The notes under the pieces are model-generated. The model did no database searches, was not told the DNA's origin, and saw only the letters and a program-made list of their open reading frames with translations. From contig CAHIKZ030000583.1 in assembly GCA_903632075.3 (NCBI GenBank), forward strand, positions 881,001-945,000: a stretch of DNA of 64,000 nt, in the 5' to 3' direction. The stretch is from Acanthosepion pharaonis. Taxonomy: Eukaryota; Mollusca; Cephalopoda; Sepiida; Sepiidae. The translations under genes were made by a program, and so were the position numbers. Below, one piece after another: positions 42,790 through 54,184 of the stretch; positions within the stretch are counted from its first letter, which is position 1, and every line of letters begins with the position of its first letter.

Positions 42790-43895
42790 GTCACATAGTG
42801 GAAAATTCATCAGAACAATTACCATGAAAGCATTTCTATAAAATACTATAATTCTATTCAGCTATTTAACAACGTCATCTTTGATTATTAATTCGTATTG
42901 TTTGCCGAGGATATTAAAGAAACTCATCTATCGTTATTGTGACAGGTTTGACCGTTCAGCCACATCATTTAAACAATAACCATGAAAGTATTTATATAAA
43001 ATACTATAAACTTATTCAGCTATTTTAGAACGTCATCTTTGATTATGGATTTGTAGTGTTTGCCGAGGATATTAAAGAGACTCCATTATCGATATTACGA
43101 CAGATTTGACCGTTCAGCCACATCCTTTTAACAATTAACATGATAGTATTTATATAAAATACTATAATCTTATTAGGCTATTTAACAATGTCATCTTTGA
43201 TTATGGAATCCTACTGTTTGCCGAGGATATTAAGGAGACTCCTCTATCGATATTGCGATAGGTTTGACCTTCTAGCCACACATTTTAAACAATTACCATG
43301 AAAGTATTTATATAAAATACTATAATCCTATTCTGGTATTTGCAATGTCATCTTTGATTATGAATTCGTACTGTTTGCCGATGACATTAAAGAGATTATT
43401 CTGTCAATATTGCGACAGGTTTAAACGTTCAACCACACCATTAAAAAATTACCTTGAAAGTATTTATATAAAATACTATAATCATAATTCAGTAATTTAA
43501 CAACGTCATCTTTCATTAGGGATTCGATGAGTTTGCTGATGACATTAACGAGACTCCTCTGTCGATATTGCGACAGGTTTGAACAATCAGCCACACGCCT
43601 TAAACAATTACCATGAAAATATTTATATGAAATACGTAAATCCTATTCAGGTATTTAACAACGCCATCTATGATTATGGATTCGTAGTGTTTGCCGATGA
43701 CATTAAGGAGATTTCTCCATCGTTATTGCGAAATGTTTTGAGTGCTCAGACACACCCTTAAAACAATTACCATGAAAGTATTTATATAAAATACTATAAT
43801 CCTTTTGAGGTATTTAACAACATGATGTTTGATCATAGATTCAAAGAGTTTGTCGATGACATTAATGTTATTACAAGTTTTAAGCCATATCCTTA
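42790..43895 (+). repeat. 158-bp satellite-like array, 7 units
   Basis: The phrase TATATAAAATACTATAA recurs at 42,836, 42,994, 43,152, 43,310, 43,466, 43,624 and 43,784, a period of 156-160 bp. Each unit also has CAATTACCATGAAAGTATT, AACGTCATCTTTGATTATGG, TTTGCCGAKGAYATTAA and ATTGCGACAGGTTTGA. Units differ at scattered positions, suggesting an older array. One unit is open for 60 codons (43,579-43,761) and includes 'FADDIK', but other units have stops and no RT context. Confidence 0.9.
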
Positions 43896-44357
43896 AAATC
43901 AATGCAAACAGGGATGTTCATAATTCTGTTCTGGAATTATACTGACGGCAAAAGCGGTAAAAACAGTAAGTCACCGATATAACGAGTTTACATGAATGAA
44001 CATTAGAAACGTTAGGGGAAAGTGATAAGGGAGAAGGTTAAAAGAGTTTTTAAATAAAAAAAAATCTGGAGGCATTTGAGGAGAGCCTTCATCGTCTATA
44101 TCATGAAAGCTAATGGCATATAAACGAAGAAAGAATAAGAAATTAGAATCATGAACACAGCAGGCATCATTTTGAAAGCAGAAATACATTCAGGTTGGGG
44201 CTGCATTTTCATATGCTAATCCCACATTGTGACAGGAAATCAATAAAATTTGCTGGTATCACAACGAAGTAATAGGGCTTCCTGGGTTGTTGGCAAGGAT
44301 AGTGCTGCGCAGAAACCTTAGCCGGAAGTGTTTCGTTTGCTTAAGATTTAGATGCCG

Positions 44358-44360
<3 letters not shown>

Positions 44361-44414
<54 letters not shown>
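44361..44414. repeat. (CA)n microsatellite
   Basis: About 27 CA units followed by TCATACATAC text. Confidence 0.95.
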
Positions 44415-44415
<1 letters not shown>

Positions 44416-44579
44416 ATACATACTCATACACATGCATATATGTAATTTATTCGAAAACTATAACATAATTATGCTATAATTTTCGAATAAATTATATTTA
44501 CTCTACTCTGTATTGAACACTCTTTTAAAAATAGAATTTTTCGTTATTGGAATTTATTACATATACACAATACTATACT

Positions 44580-44582
<3 letters not shown>

Positions 44583-44638
<56 letters not shown>
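44583..44638. repeat. (TA)n microsatellite
   Basis: About 27 TA units. A 20-bp inverted repeat, AATTTATTCGAAAAC..TTTTCGAATAAATTAT, lies upstream at 44,443-44,492. Confidence 0.95.
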
Positions 44639-44641
<3 letters not shown>

Positions 44642-45199
44642 TTTTCATAAAAAAAATATAACATAAATATGTTATAGAATCACTACAAAAATAGCCACTT
44701 TGTTTCAACACCCTCGGTTTCTTATCAAGTGATGATGTTGAATATAAAGTAAATGGTTTTAAAAGTTTCAAATTAATTAACGATCCTTCGCTAGGGGAAA
44801 ACATTCTTACAAAAGCTAGAAGGACCAATCAAAATCCAAGTATAGGAAGATTCAAAAGCTAGACAACGAAATCATTTAATAATAGCTATTCAGATCTTTA
44901 AAATACGGGTAATATTAAAAAAGTATTTAATCTAACCAATAATTATTAAATTATATGATAAAATTTGATATTAAAATTAAAAACTGCCAATTTTAAAATT
45001 CAAATCTTTATTAAGTTTAAAAAGTATAAAATTACTGAGGAGAAAAGAATAAATACATATGTTATTCAATATATTTCTTCGTTGAAATTACGTTAGAACT
45101 GACGCTACAATATCCGGTCATCCGACAAAACATGTATATATATTTTAATCCCAAGTGTGTGAATGGGGTCTTAAACTCACGCACAAAACAACACAAACA

Positions 45200-45725
45200 C
45201 AATCAGATTATAATACATAAGCACCCAGACATATTTAGATATATATACACACAAAAAAGCGACGAGACAGGAACATCTCTACGGCCCTTTATGAAAAAAA
45301 AAGGAAACGGGGAAACCAACACCTACACACACACACAATTAAAAGTGAATGCACATTCCATACACATTGACACCGATAAATACATGTACACACATCCACA
45401 GACATTGACCTTGACAATCAAATACCACAACCAATAAATATTTAAGACTGAAAGTATCATAAAACAAATGCTAGCCACTTATTAAAATATAACATAAGCG
45501 AGCAAATATACAAAGATAAAAAGGGTTAAAAATAATATTATTTAATATATTAAAACGAAAATGCCAAAACCACAAATAAAAAAATCAATAAAAATATATA
45601 TTTTAATCATATAAGTTGATAATAGTTTTATTATATATTAGGCGAAGGAAAACAGGATAAAAAGAAAACCTACAGAAATAAGTGTACTGTCATACGTATA
45701 TACATACACACACACACACACACAT

Positions 45726-45766
<41 letters not shown>

Positions 45767-46360
45767 GAAATATATACATATAAATATATAAACATATACA
45801 CATATATACATATCTATGATAACAAGTACATATACACATACATACATATAAACATATATACAAACATATATACATTTATTTATATTTATGCACACATACT
45901 CACATATATATATACACATATATACACGCACCAATACACATATGAACATATATACACACATAGACTAACTACTGTGGCAGTAATGACATACCAAAGTTTC
46001 CATACCTACACATACACACAAACAATCTCATATGTAATAGGTGTCAACACACACATATACATCCAGAAACGTACATATATATATATACACATATATACAT
46101 ATCTACATATTAACATATATATATATAAATATACCTATCTATAATAACAAGTACCTATATAAACGTACATACTTATAAATACAACAACATTCAACCAACT
46201 ACATATATAAACGTACATACATATACATATACATACATAAACATACATCCATATACATACACACACCGATATACATATACCCTAACATACATATAAAAAG
46301 ACATTCACACAAACAGATATATACGTAAATATAAATTTATATACAATAAAATAGGACACA

Positions 46361-46442
<82 letters not shown>

Positions 46443-46452
46443 GACATATGCA

Positions 46453-46505
<53 letters not shown>
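45200..46505. repeat. Microsatellite desert (ACAT/CA/TA variants)
   Basis: Long stretches of degenerate ATACATATAC, CACACA and TATATA, with pure blocks at 45,706-45,765, 46,370-46,437 and 46,457-46,504. Frames rich in Tyr-Ile or Cys-Val come only from the dinucleotide repeats. No gene. Confidence 0.85.
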
Positions 46506-46507
<2 letters not shown>

Positions 46508-46610
46508 GCACAAAGCCAAAATTAGGGGCACCCATTGAGGAACGAACTTACTACTCAGTCGCAATTTATCTAGCGAGCCAAGCTTACAACCATTACACTG
46601 CCTCGAGGTG

Positions 46611-46612
<2 letters not shown>
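46505..46612 (-). repeat. tRNA-like SINE head
   Basis: The minus strand reads GGCAGTGTAATGGTTGTAAG (A-box region), then GTAAGTTCGTTCCTC (B-box-like), then CCCCTAATTTTGGCTTTGTG. (TA)n tracts flank both sides. The boxes are at tRNA spacing but the arms do not close into a clean cloverleaf. Confidence 0.55.
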
Positions 46613-46676
<64 letters not shown>

Positions 46677-46800
46677 TATATACACACACACATACACAAA
46701 TACACACACATACACATACATCAACATTTTAACCTCTTCTTTTCTCTCCTCCTCTTCACCTTCTTACTTTATATATACATATACACACATACACACAAAT

Positions 46801-46851
<51 letters not shown>

Positions 46852-46860
46852 ACACCAACA
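46613..46860. repeat. (TA)n and (CA)n microsatellites
   Basis: TA at 46,615-46,670, CA at 46,680-46,715 and 46,785-46,820, TA at 46,820-46,850. Confidence 0.95.
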
Positions 46861-47071
46861 TATAAATACACTTATATACAAACCTACACATTCCGCAAGA
46901 CAAACACACACACCTACACGCAAATAAATATATACACATATACACCAACACGAATAACACTATGTAGGTAAACAATACACATTCACATCGTCAGGATGAC
47001 CATCAGGGAATAAAAGTACCAATCTATTAAAATTACAGCGACATATCATTATCATTTAAAGTATACGACCC

Positions 47072-47890
47072 CTACACTAAGTTAAAGTTATAACGGTGTT
47101 TCCAAATAACTGTTAGTTCATATCTTTGATTTAAGAGATCAGCCTTTTTTTTTAAATCTAATAATTTCATATTTTTCGTAAAGCATAGGTAACATGGGGC
47201 ATATAGCGAGTTACATGTCCGAGCTTTCTTAATCAAACTCCATTTAACCGTAGGTGTTCTGTTCTTTTCTTTTAGATTCCAAAAATATTTGGATAATGAA
47301 GTCATGTACCTATAGTCACTGTGATTAAAAGATTGCATATGCCCCCGCCAGCGTTGCTTGAATGTTTTCATGGTGCTACCAATGTAATTTTTTTTTTATA
47401 TTTGGATTTTCAATTGTTGAAATAGTACTAAGATAGACTACAGAACTAATCCTACAGTTATTTTGTAGTGGACAATTATTAGGATTCCTACAATGACATA
47501 AGTTGTTATTTGTGTTATTATATTTAGTATTGCAGTTAGTAACCAGTTGTGTAGTCAAGATTTTGAATCCCTATACTTGTTAAAGACTATGTTGTTATGT
47601 TTTTTAATTATTTTCTCCAGGTTATCAGCACAACTATAGCTTAATTTAAGGGTATTAGGATTAAATATTTTACTGAGTTAGTTTCAGGGTTGGGGAAATG
47701 TTTCTTGATGAGGTTTAGAAATATACGTCCTAATTTAGTTTTAACCATTATATAGAAGGGGGGTGGACCAGAAGATCTTTCTAGATCTTCTTTTCTTATG
47801 GTTGCAATTAACAGGGATTTTATATTGAATAGTGGAATCTTTGTATCCACTAATTTTGAGTGTAGAATTGTAAAAATCATGATGTTTATT
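47072..47890 (-). pseudogene. Penelope-like element linker and GIY-YIG endonuclease remnant
   Basis: Minus strand from 47,880: 'ERSSGPPPFYIMVKTKLG', 'RIFLNLIKKHFPNP', 'TLKLSYSCADNLEKIIKKHN' and, after a frameshift, 'LCHCRNPNNCPLQNNCRISS' and 'VVYLSTISTIENPN'. A one-base slip in the A9 run at about 47,388 follows, then 'NYIGSTMKTFKQRWRGHMQ' and 'TSLSKYFWNLKEKN'. This is the RT-to-endonuclease linker, the Cys cluster and the GIY-YIG nuclease of a Penelope-like element (VVY...NYIG motif, Arg in 'FKQRW'). The RT part is absent. It is a different subfamily from the copy at 38,195. Confidence 0.85.
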
Positions 47891-47928
47891 TAAAATTTAT
47901 TTATGGTGGGAAAGTGTTTTACGTTGTG

Positions 47929-47956
47929 TTATAATTATGGCTCAGTATGGCTTGAA

Positions 47957-48018
<62 letters not shown>

Positions 48019-48105
48019 TGAGATCAACACCTAGTGTCGCCAGCCTGTTTCATGCTTGAAAGCATTCTTCAAGCCATACTGAGCGCTTTTACCATAATTA
48101 TAATT
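47929..48105. repeat. Inverted repeat around (TA)n
   Basis: TTATAATTATGGCTCAGTAT followed by GGCTTGAAGAAT (47,929-47,960) is the inverse of ATTCTTCAAGCCATACTGAG (48,062-48,081) plus ACCATAATTATAA (48,091-48,103). A TA tract of about 28 units lies between them. It probably represents paired termini of the neighbouring Penelope-like remnants. Confidence 0.75.
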
Positions 48106-48121
48106 AGGAAATCCGCCGATT

Positions 48122-49190
48122 TGGTTTCAAACTTTCGTTATCTTCTGGCCATTTGGGTAAATTGATTTTCTCACGTTTTACATTTTAAAAATAAAAAATT
48201 GTGAACGCTATATTAAAAAAAAGAAACAATCAAGAAGGGCATGGCTCGTGGTGTGGTAGAAAGTGGGAAGGAGGAGGCGGATTTGAAATCGTATGTATTG
48301 GAAATGTATGGGTGGGGAGATTGAATGACATATACATACATTCTTTTTTAACGCACATCAAATGAACGCAGAAGGAACTTTGTAGGATGTATACAAATGT
48401 TCATCATTTCCAATCTCTGACTCCAAATTTTTTTTTTTTTGTCTGGAAATGTTATTATCCCTAATTTTTCTGGTTGACAAATGCTTCAGATGCTATGAGT
48501 CTTTTAAGTTTTTTTTTGTTCTGTTTCTTTTTTTTTTTTTTTTTTTTTGTAATTTGCCAGTTTACAATGATATCTTTTGTTTTTATTTTTCTCCTTTGGT
48601 TGGCTAGTTAAGTAGAATTTTTGAGGGATTTTTAGCTTCTAAGATGACTTATGATTGTATCACCTCTTTATACAATTATCCTCAGTACAACTTATGTGTA
48701 TTTTTCCTGGGCATGTTTATCTATTACTTCTACATTGTAAATTACTGCATCAGTTTCGCAAACTCCATATAATGGGCATGTATTTTTATTTCTACAATTG
48801 CATATATTACTATTAACAATGTCTTGATTCACGTTATTTTAAAATTTCTCGCATTTTGTCTCCTTGTTGTGGTCTCTAAATTAGTAGCATAGCTGTAGCT
48901 TAATTTAACAGTGTTTTTATTAAATATTTTACGCAAAACGGAATTTTTGTGGAAGTGATTTGAAAAAAAATATTTTCCATATTTACTCTTGAATTCTAAG
49001 TTAATAGGAGTGGGGGTACGCTAAATATTTCTTTTTTCTTTTCCTCGAATTTTTCTTCATTTGTTGTTTTATTTGCGGTTTAGTAGTAAAATATATAGCG
49101 TTCATAATTTTTATTTTTAAAACAAGTGTTATGAAATCAATTGATCAAAATCACCTGAAGATACCGAAAGATTGAAACCTAATCTAAATG
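48122..49190 (-). mobile_element. Penelope-like remnant flanked by ~95-bp inverted repeats
   Basis: 48,122-48,216 (GGTTTCAAACTTTCGTTATC, TTAAAAATAAAAAATTG, TGAACGCTATAT) is the inverse of about 49,085-49,190 with moderate divergence. Inside, the minus strand from about 49,030 to 48,590 reads 'KYGKYFFSNHFHKNSVLRK', 'IFNKNTVKLSYSYATNLET', 'ICNCRNKNTCPLYGVCETDA', 'VIYNVEVI' and a scrambled endonuclease. This is the same linker, Cys-cluster and GIY-YIG order as the 47-kb copy. It has many stops. Confidence 0.75.
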
Positions 49191-49240
49191 ATAATTTTTT
49201 TTATCTTTTTATCTGTGTATTGACCACTTTTTTTATACGA

Positions 49241-49274
<34 letters not shown>

Positions 49275-49969
49275 GGGATGTAACAGCCAAATCTTCCAAA
49301 TCGTGTAGCATCATGAGATAACTGACCACCCTACAAAATGTTTAATATCTAATAAAGTGGTAAACTAAATAAATTTCTCTTTTTCAGATAAATCATTTAG
49401 CCAACTAGACACCTTTTGTTGTAAGAATCATTGAACAACCCTTTCAGTTATTCAACTAGAAAGAGAATAGGTTAATATCGCTTTGTGTCTATCCCACTGT
49501 GTCTTTCTAACTGCGCAATGATGGCAGGAAAAGATTGTTAAGGCCTTCAGTAAGGGTTCCAATGTTCATACTATGCCATCCATTGTTATACCGCTAGTTA
49601 TATTGACTAGAATTCTCATTGTAAGTTTCTTCGTGTGACTCATTAAGCGTGCATTAATTTTCGCCTGGTTACTTTGGTATCGCTGTAAAGATAGGTCCAC
49701 TGAGATCTTCCGCTTTTTCACCACTGTCGTATATTTCGTAATCCTCTCGATCTCCTCAAAAGCTAACGATATCTCTATTACAAGCCAATCAATTCACTCT
49801 GTTTAGCTTCTCTTTCATCTTGACCAGTGACAATATTATTTCATATTTGAATAATATGTATTGTTTCATACCGTTTTTATGCTCGTACCATGATTGAGAA
49901 GGATGGCGTCTATGCCGTAAAGTAACGTCAGCAACACTTTAAACATCCTACACGATTTCTCGTATTCTA

Positions 49970-51496
49970 CAGGTGACTATGATAAGTTTTTAGCCACCCT
50001 TGATGACAACAACTTTGGCTTGTTTAATAACGTCTCTTTTTTTTCATATAATACCGTATTAGTATCAAGCTACTCTCATCTATGAACAATAGTTGACTTA
50101 TATCTTGGAATGAAAGTTCGTGAAAGTAAGGGAATTAGTGAATTTCAACAAGGGCAAATAATAGGATGGCATCAGTGTGGCAAGTCAAATAGAGAAATCG
50201 CTAGGTTTTTCCAGGTTAATCATCTGACGGTTAATAAAATTTTAAGAAATTTAATGAAGAAATCCATTGTCGTGTGGAACAACCTTCAAGAAGACCAAGT
50301 ATCGTGTCTAAACGAAAGAAAAGGGCACTGAATAGTCATCTGAAAACTGTCGTCAGAGCGTCATAGCAACAGCATGGAAATGTCGCCGTATGTGGTGAAA
50401 AAGACTCTGAAAGAGCTAGGCTATCAAAGAAGAGTTGCAAGAAAGAAGCCCTTGATTTCAGAGGTTAATAGGAAACTTTGTATTGTTTGGGCGAGAGCAA
50501 AGATTATGAATTTTGGCAGTTCGTAATTTGGTCAGATGAAAGTAAATTCTTCAATATTCGAATTCGAGATTGTTTTATGTTTGGAGAAATCAGAATGAGA
50601 CTTGGAACACTGAATATTTGCAGGCGACCGTGAAACATGGAGGGATTGAAGAAATGGTGTCGGGCGCTGTCAGGTTTGGAAGGAAATCTCAGATGATTCT
50701 TGTTGACGAGCGGTTGAATGGTCCAAAATACTATCAAATATTAGAGAAAGAACTACCCCCACCATTAGAAACCAATCAGAGTGACAAGAGTGTTTACATT
50801 TTTCAAGACGATGGAGTCCCATGTCATACGATCAAAGTAGCAAAGGCTTGGAAGAAATCGCAAGGAATTAAGTCACTCTCATGTGTAGCCCCAAATCCTG
50901 GCATGAATATAATAATGCCTGTTTGGGATCACCTTAATCGAAGACTTCGAGAGCGCGCAACCAAAATAACTTTTGGGGCAACCCTTAAAGAAATATTGCT
51001 AATGGAGTGGAAACATATGGCTCAGATGATTGTTGATAACGTGATCAAATCCATGAAAAATCGAATACAAGCATTGAAATTTCTAATTAGAGGAGCTCCT
51101 GCATACTAGTTCTAAATACTGTTTATTTATTATTAAATTATTAGGGAATACGTAATTAAATTTTGATATTGGATCTAGATTATTTCTCCTGGCTACAAGA
51201 TTTTCTTAGGTCACTTTACACTGATTAATAAGACAATGACTACGATTTGCTTCTGTATTCTTCATAGTTTTAAAAATAAAAAGATGTGTTCTTCTCCGAA
51301 TCTGAATTGCCAAAACAGGTTGCATAGTCAAGACTATACTGCTATTTAACATATAAGTGTGGTGATAAAATCTAATCCATTCTTTTTTGTATGATCATTG
51401 AACGAAGACAACTGGTCGTTTTCCTTTTCCGCGTACGTATATATTAATCTACCTGTATCGAAGTTCTCCTGTCTAAAAACTTTACTTAGGCCACTG
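49970..51496 (+). mobile_element. Tc1-type DNA transposon, ~1.53 kb
   Basis: The left end CAGGTGACTATGATAAG.. with TTTTTAGCCACC mirrors the right end's inverse CAGTGGCCTAAGTAAAG with TTTTTAGACAGG. TA flanks both ends (49,968-49,969 and 51,497-51,498). A second related motif, TTCTTAGGTCACTTTACACTG, lies 270 bp inside the right end, in the manner of the inner direct repeats of IR/DR-type Tc1 elements. One transposase pseudogene lies inside. The right boundary could alternatively be the inner repeat near 51,222. Confidence 0.7.
50110..51109 (+). pseudogene. Tc1-like transposase, frameshifted, catalytic residue lost
   Basis: The N-terminal 73-codon frame (50,110-50,331) has paired-like helix-turn-helix text 'ISEFQQGQIIGWHQCGKSNR', 'EIARFFQVNHLTVNKI'. 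A frameshift near 50,275 moves the 'GRPSRRPSIVSKRKKRAL' linker to another frame. The first catalytic Asp is in 'VIWSDESKF' near 50,530. The 179-codon frame (50,570-51,109) has 'FQDDGVPCHT' with the second Asp and 'NPGMNIIMPVWDHLNRRLR', where the family has '.PDLNPIENLWD.L': the catalytic Glu has become Met. The length to 'APAY' matches a usual ~340-residue transposase. It is inactive in several ways. Confidence 0.88.
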
Positions 51497-51504
51497 TACA
51501 TTAC

Positions 51505-51735
51505 TAATTGCCCTGTATACCTGTCAGTTAGTACGTTCGATTTCTGACCAGGAGATCCGGGTTTAAATCTAACATTGAAGGATTAGTCAGGGAGGTGACT
51601 TTCTATTGTGACTGGACGGGGAACTTAAACTTAGCTCACGGCATATCTGGATGGTCTCTGGAAACCCTAGCACTGGTTGACCAAAGGTCTGTGATGGAAA
51701 TTTGGTAGATTGAACTATTCAGGCTTAGACGCTTC
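51505..51735 (+). repeat. Possible tRNA-like SINE
   Basis: CCTGTCAGTTAGTACGTTCG and CCGGGTTTAAATCTAAC stand at A-box/B-box-like spacing. They are followed by a GGAACTTAAACTTAGC, TGGTCTCTGGAAACCC body. No second copy in this window; low certainty. Confidence 0.35.
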
Positions 51736-52254
51736 AACTATTAAGTTTGTACCTAATGAATACCTGTTATTATTATTTGATCGGCCCACTTATCAGTATC
51801 GAAAGGAACTGAGAAGTTAGAATTCGCAGACCTATTATTTATTTGTTATCCTTTGCTTCTATTATTAGCCGGGAAATTTGGACGCAGATTCCCCCCCGCG
51901 ACGCCAAAAAAAAAAAAAGAAAAGAAAGGCTGCGTCCAATAAAGCAGTATCATGTATATTTGTTTTAGTTTGGTTCGTTTTACGGCATATCAACCTCAAT
52001 GGATTATTTAATGCCGACAAAATTTTTATTGCTGGTAACAGGTCTTTCTTCAAATATCTATTTCTTGCAATAATTTTCCTTGAAATCTATAGTTGTTAAT
52101 ATTTTTTTCAAAGAATATATAGCAGTTTGTATTGCTAGTACTTTTTTTTAAAGTATTGTTGGATAATAATTTTTCCTTCAAAATTTATTGCTGGTAATAT
52201 TTTTTATTAGAAAGTACTTTTGGTATTAAGACCTATTTTTACACAAGTTTTGGT

Positions 52255-52365
52255 GTAAACTATTTGCCCATAGCTGGGACACTAACAGGTGCTACAACCC
52301 ACGTCAGGGTGTACCAGAAATTAATAGGTGGTTCCTCGCTCCTCAAAACCTCCTGATCAGAGGTC
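52255..52365 (+). repeat. Dispersed repeat, pair with 8,855-9,010
   Basis: CTATTTGCCCATAGCTGGG, CTAACAGGTGCTACAACCC and GGTGGTTCCTCGCTCCTC match the earlier copy. ATTGCTGGTAAT-like repeats precede both (52,115-52,200 here). Confidence 0.6.
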
Positions 52366-52387
52366 TTGCTGTTGGAAGTATTTTTTC

Positions 52388-52530
52388 GTCTTAACCAGGG
52401 CGCGGATTTAGTTTATCGTCATACCCAGGACGTGGATGTTGCTTATCGTCTTACCCAGGACGCGGATTTAGTTTATCGTCATACCCAGGACGTGGATGTA
52501 GTTTATCGTCATACCCAAGACGGGTATCAT
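52388..52530 (+). repeat. 30-bp minisatellite, ~4.5 copies
   Basis: The unit is built from ACCCAGGACGYGGATKTAG and TTTATCGTCAT. As 30 is divisible by 3, a frame through it reads as a 10-residue repeat ('VYRHTQDVDV'), 77 codons in total, but with no other coding evidence. Confidence 0.85.
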
Positions 52531-52864
52531 GTATGTGAGAGACATGCAGATCACGAAAATTTGGGGTTCACCAGGAATCTTTGCATGTATAGGGCTTAGT
52601 TTTTAAACAAAGACACCTGGAAATGAAAAAAAAAAAACGTGAAAACAAAACAAAAATATCCCTAAAAATTCACTCAGGAAAAAGAATTTAAGAAATTTCT
52701 AAAATTTCAAAATATTCTGCTACGTGTTTCGTAGTAATATCAGATTTTACAGAAAATGTTATTTTCTGTAGCATATTGTCGCTTGTTTTCTGTGTGCTGT
52801 TGACATAAAGGTATTAGAAATTGCTTTTCTGCATGTATGCTGTGGGACTTCATTTACCAACAAA

Positions 52865-53165
52865 TACCGTACACACTATTTACATTATTTGGAACATTGT
52901 CCTCATCTTTATCGCCATATTTATTACAGCGTTTTGGCCGTTGTACGCTCGGGCCTTCTTCAGATGGGTGGAATGTCGAAATGAACCCTTTATTTCGCTC
53001 ACTGGGGTAGACTGTTCTAGTTCCACGTGCCATGTTTAATGGATCTCAGTTTTCAGGTGTCTCTTGTTAATTCCCCTCTTCAAGTTCCCCACTGCCTTAC
53101 TGGGTATTGAACTCACATACTTTTGTGTCCTGTTACTGGATCTAACCAACACCTTTATCTGCTGT
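52865..53165 (-). repeat. tRNA-derived SINE (family T), inverted full copy
   Basis: Inverse of 23,068-23,340. The minus strand reads GCAGATAAAGGTGTTGG, GTGAGTTCAATACCCAG (B-box), CATTAAACATGGCACGTGG, TCTACCCCAGTGAGCG, then the tail AAAACGCTGTAATAAATATGG and GATAAAGATGAGGACAAT. It directly abuts a plus-strand tail array, producing an inverted junction at about 53,165-53,195. Confidence 0.85.
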
Positions 53166-53174
53166 GTCATGTAT

Positions 53175-54178
53175 CCTTGAGCAAAATAAAGAGTTCAGTT
53201 CGACATTCCAACCACCTGAAGATGACTGAAACGTTTTAATAAATATGGCGACAAAGATGAGGACAATTGTCCGAATAATGTAAATAGTGTACATAATACC
53301 TCATCTCAGAAATATAGACAAACACTGAAAGGCCGAAACGTTGTAATAAATATGGCAACAAAGATGAGGACAATAGTCCGAATAATGTAAATAGTGTACA
53401 TAATACCTCATCTCAGAAATATAGACAAATACTGAAAGGCCGAAACGTTGTAATAAATATGGCAACAAAGATGAGGACAATAGTCCGAATAATGTAAATA
53501 GTGTACATAATACCTCATCTCAGAAATATAGACAGATACTGAAAGGCCGAAACGTTGTAATAAATATGGCAACAAAGACGAGGACAATTGTCCGAATAAT
53601 GTAATAGTGTACATAATACCTCATCTTAGAAATATAGACAGATACTGAAAGGCCGAAAATTTGTAATAAATATGGCGACAAAGATGAGGACAATTGTCCG
53701 AATAATGTAAATAGTGTACATAATACCTCATCTCAGAAATATAGACAAATACTGAAAGGCCGAAACGTTGTAATAAATATGGCAACAAAGATGAGGACAA
53801 TTGTCCGAATAATGTAATAGTGTACATAATACCTCATCTTAGAAATATAGACAGATCCTGAAAGGCCGAAAATTTGTAATAAATATGGCGACAAAGATGA
53901 GGACAATTGTCCGAATAATGTAAATAGTGTACATAATACCTCATCTCAGAAATATAGACAGATCCTGAAAGGCCGAAAAGTTGTAATAAATATGGCGACA
54001 AATATGAGGACAATAGTCCGAATAATGTAAATAGTGTACATAATACCTCATCTCAGAAATATAGACAAACACTGAAAGGCCGAAACGTTGTAATAAATAT
54101 GGCAACAAAGATGAGGACAATAGTCCGAATAATGTAAATAGTGTACATAATACCTCATCTCAGAAATATAGACAGCTA
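53175..54178 (+). repeat. 106-bp tandem array of SINE family-T tail, ~9 units
   Basis: It opens with the SINE body end (AAATAAAGAGTTCAGTTCG, ACATTCCAACCACCTGAAG), then repeats GGCCGAAACGTTGTAATAAA, ACAAAGATGAGGACAATWG, TCCGAATAATGTAAATAG and ACCTCATCTCAGAAATATAG every 106-107 bp to 54,178. Copies differ at few positions (ACGTTG/AATTTG, AATAGTC/AATTGTC), and alternating variants suggest amplification as dimers. Minus-strand frames of 68 codons recur every 213 bp. Confidence 0.95.
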
Positions 54179-54184
54179 AGTTTT

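Noticed and set aside
43579..43761. Reverse transcriptase active site ('FADDIK').
   Set aside because: The frame is one unit of a 158-bp satellite. Other units have stops, and none of the RT neighbours are present.
45638..46865. Frames of 60-126 codons rich in Tyr/Ile or Cys/Val.
   Set aside because: Pure translation of (TA)n, (CA)n and (CATA)n microsatellites.
53195..54178. Hammerhead-like reading of CTGAAGATGACTGAAACG in the SINE tail.
   Set aside because: Core spacing allows almost no stem II and no stem III/GUC could be found; similarity is superficial.
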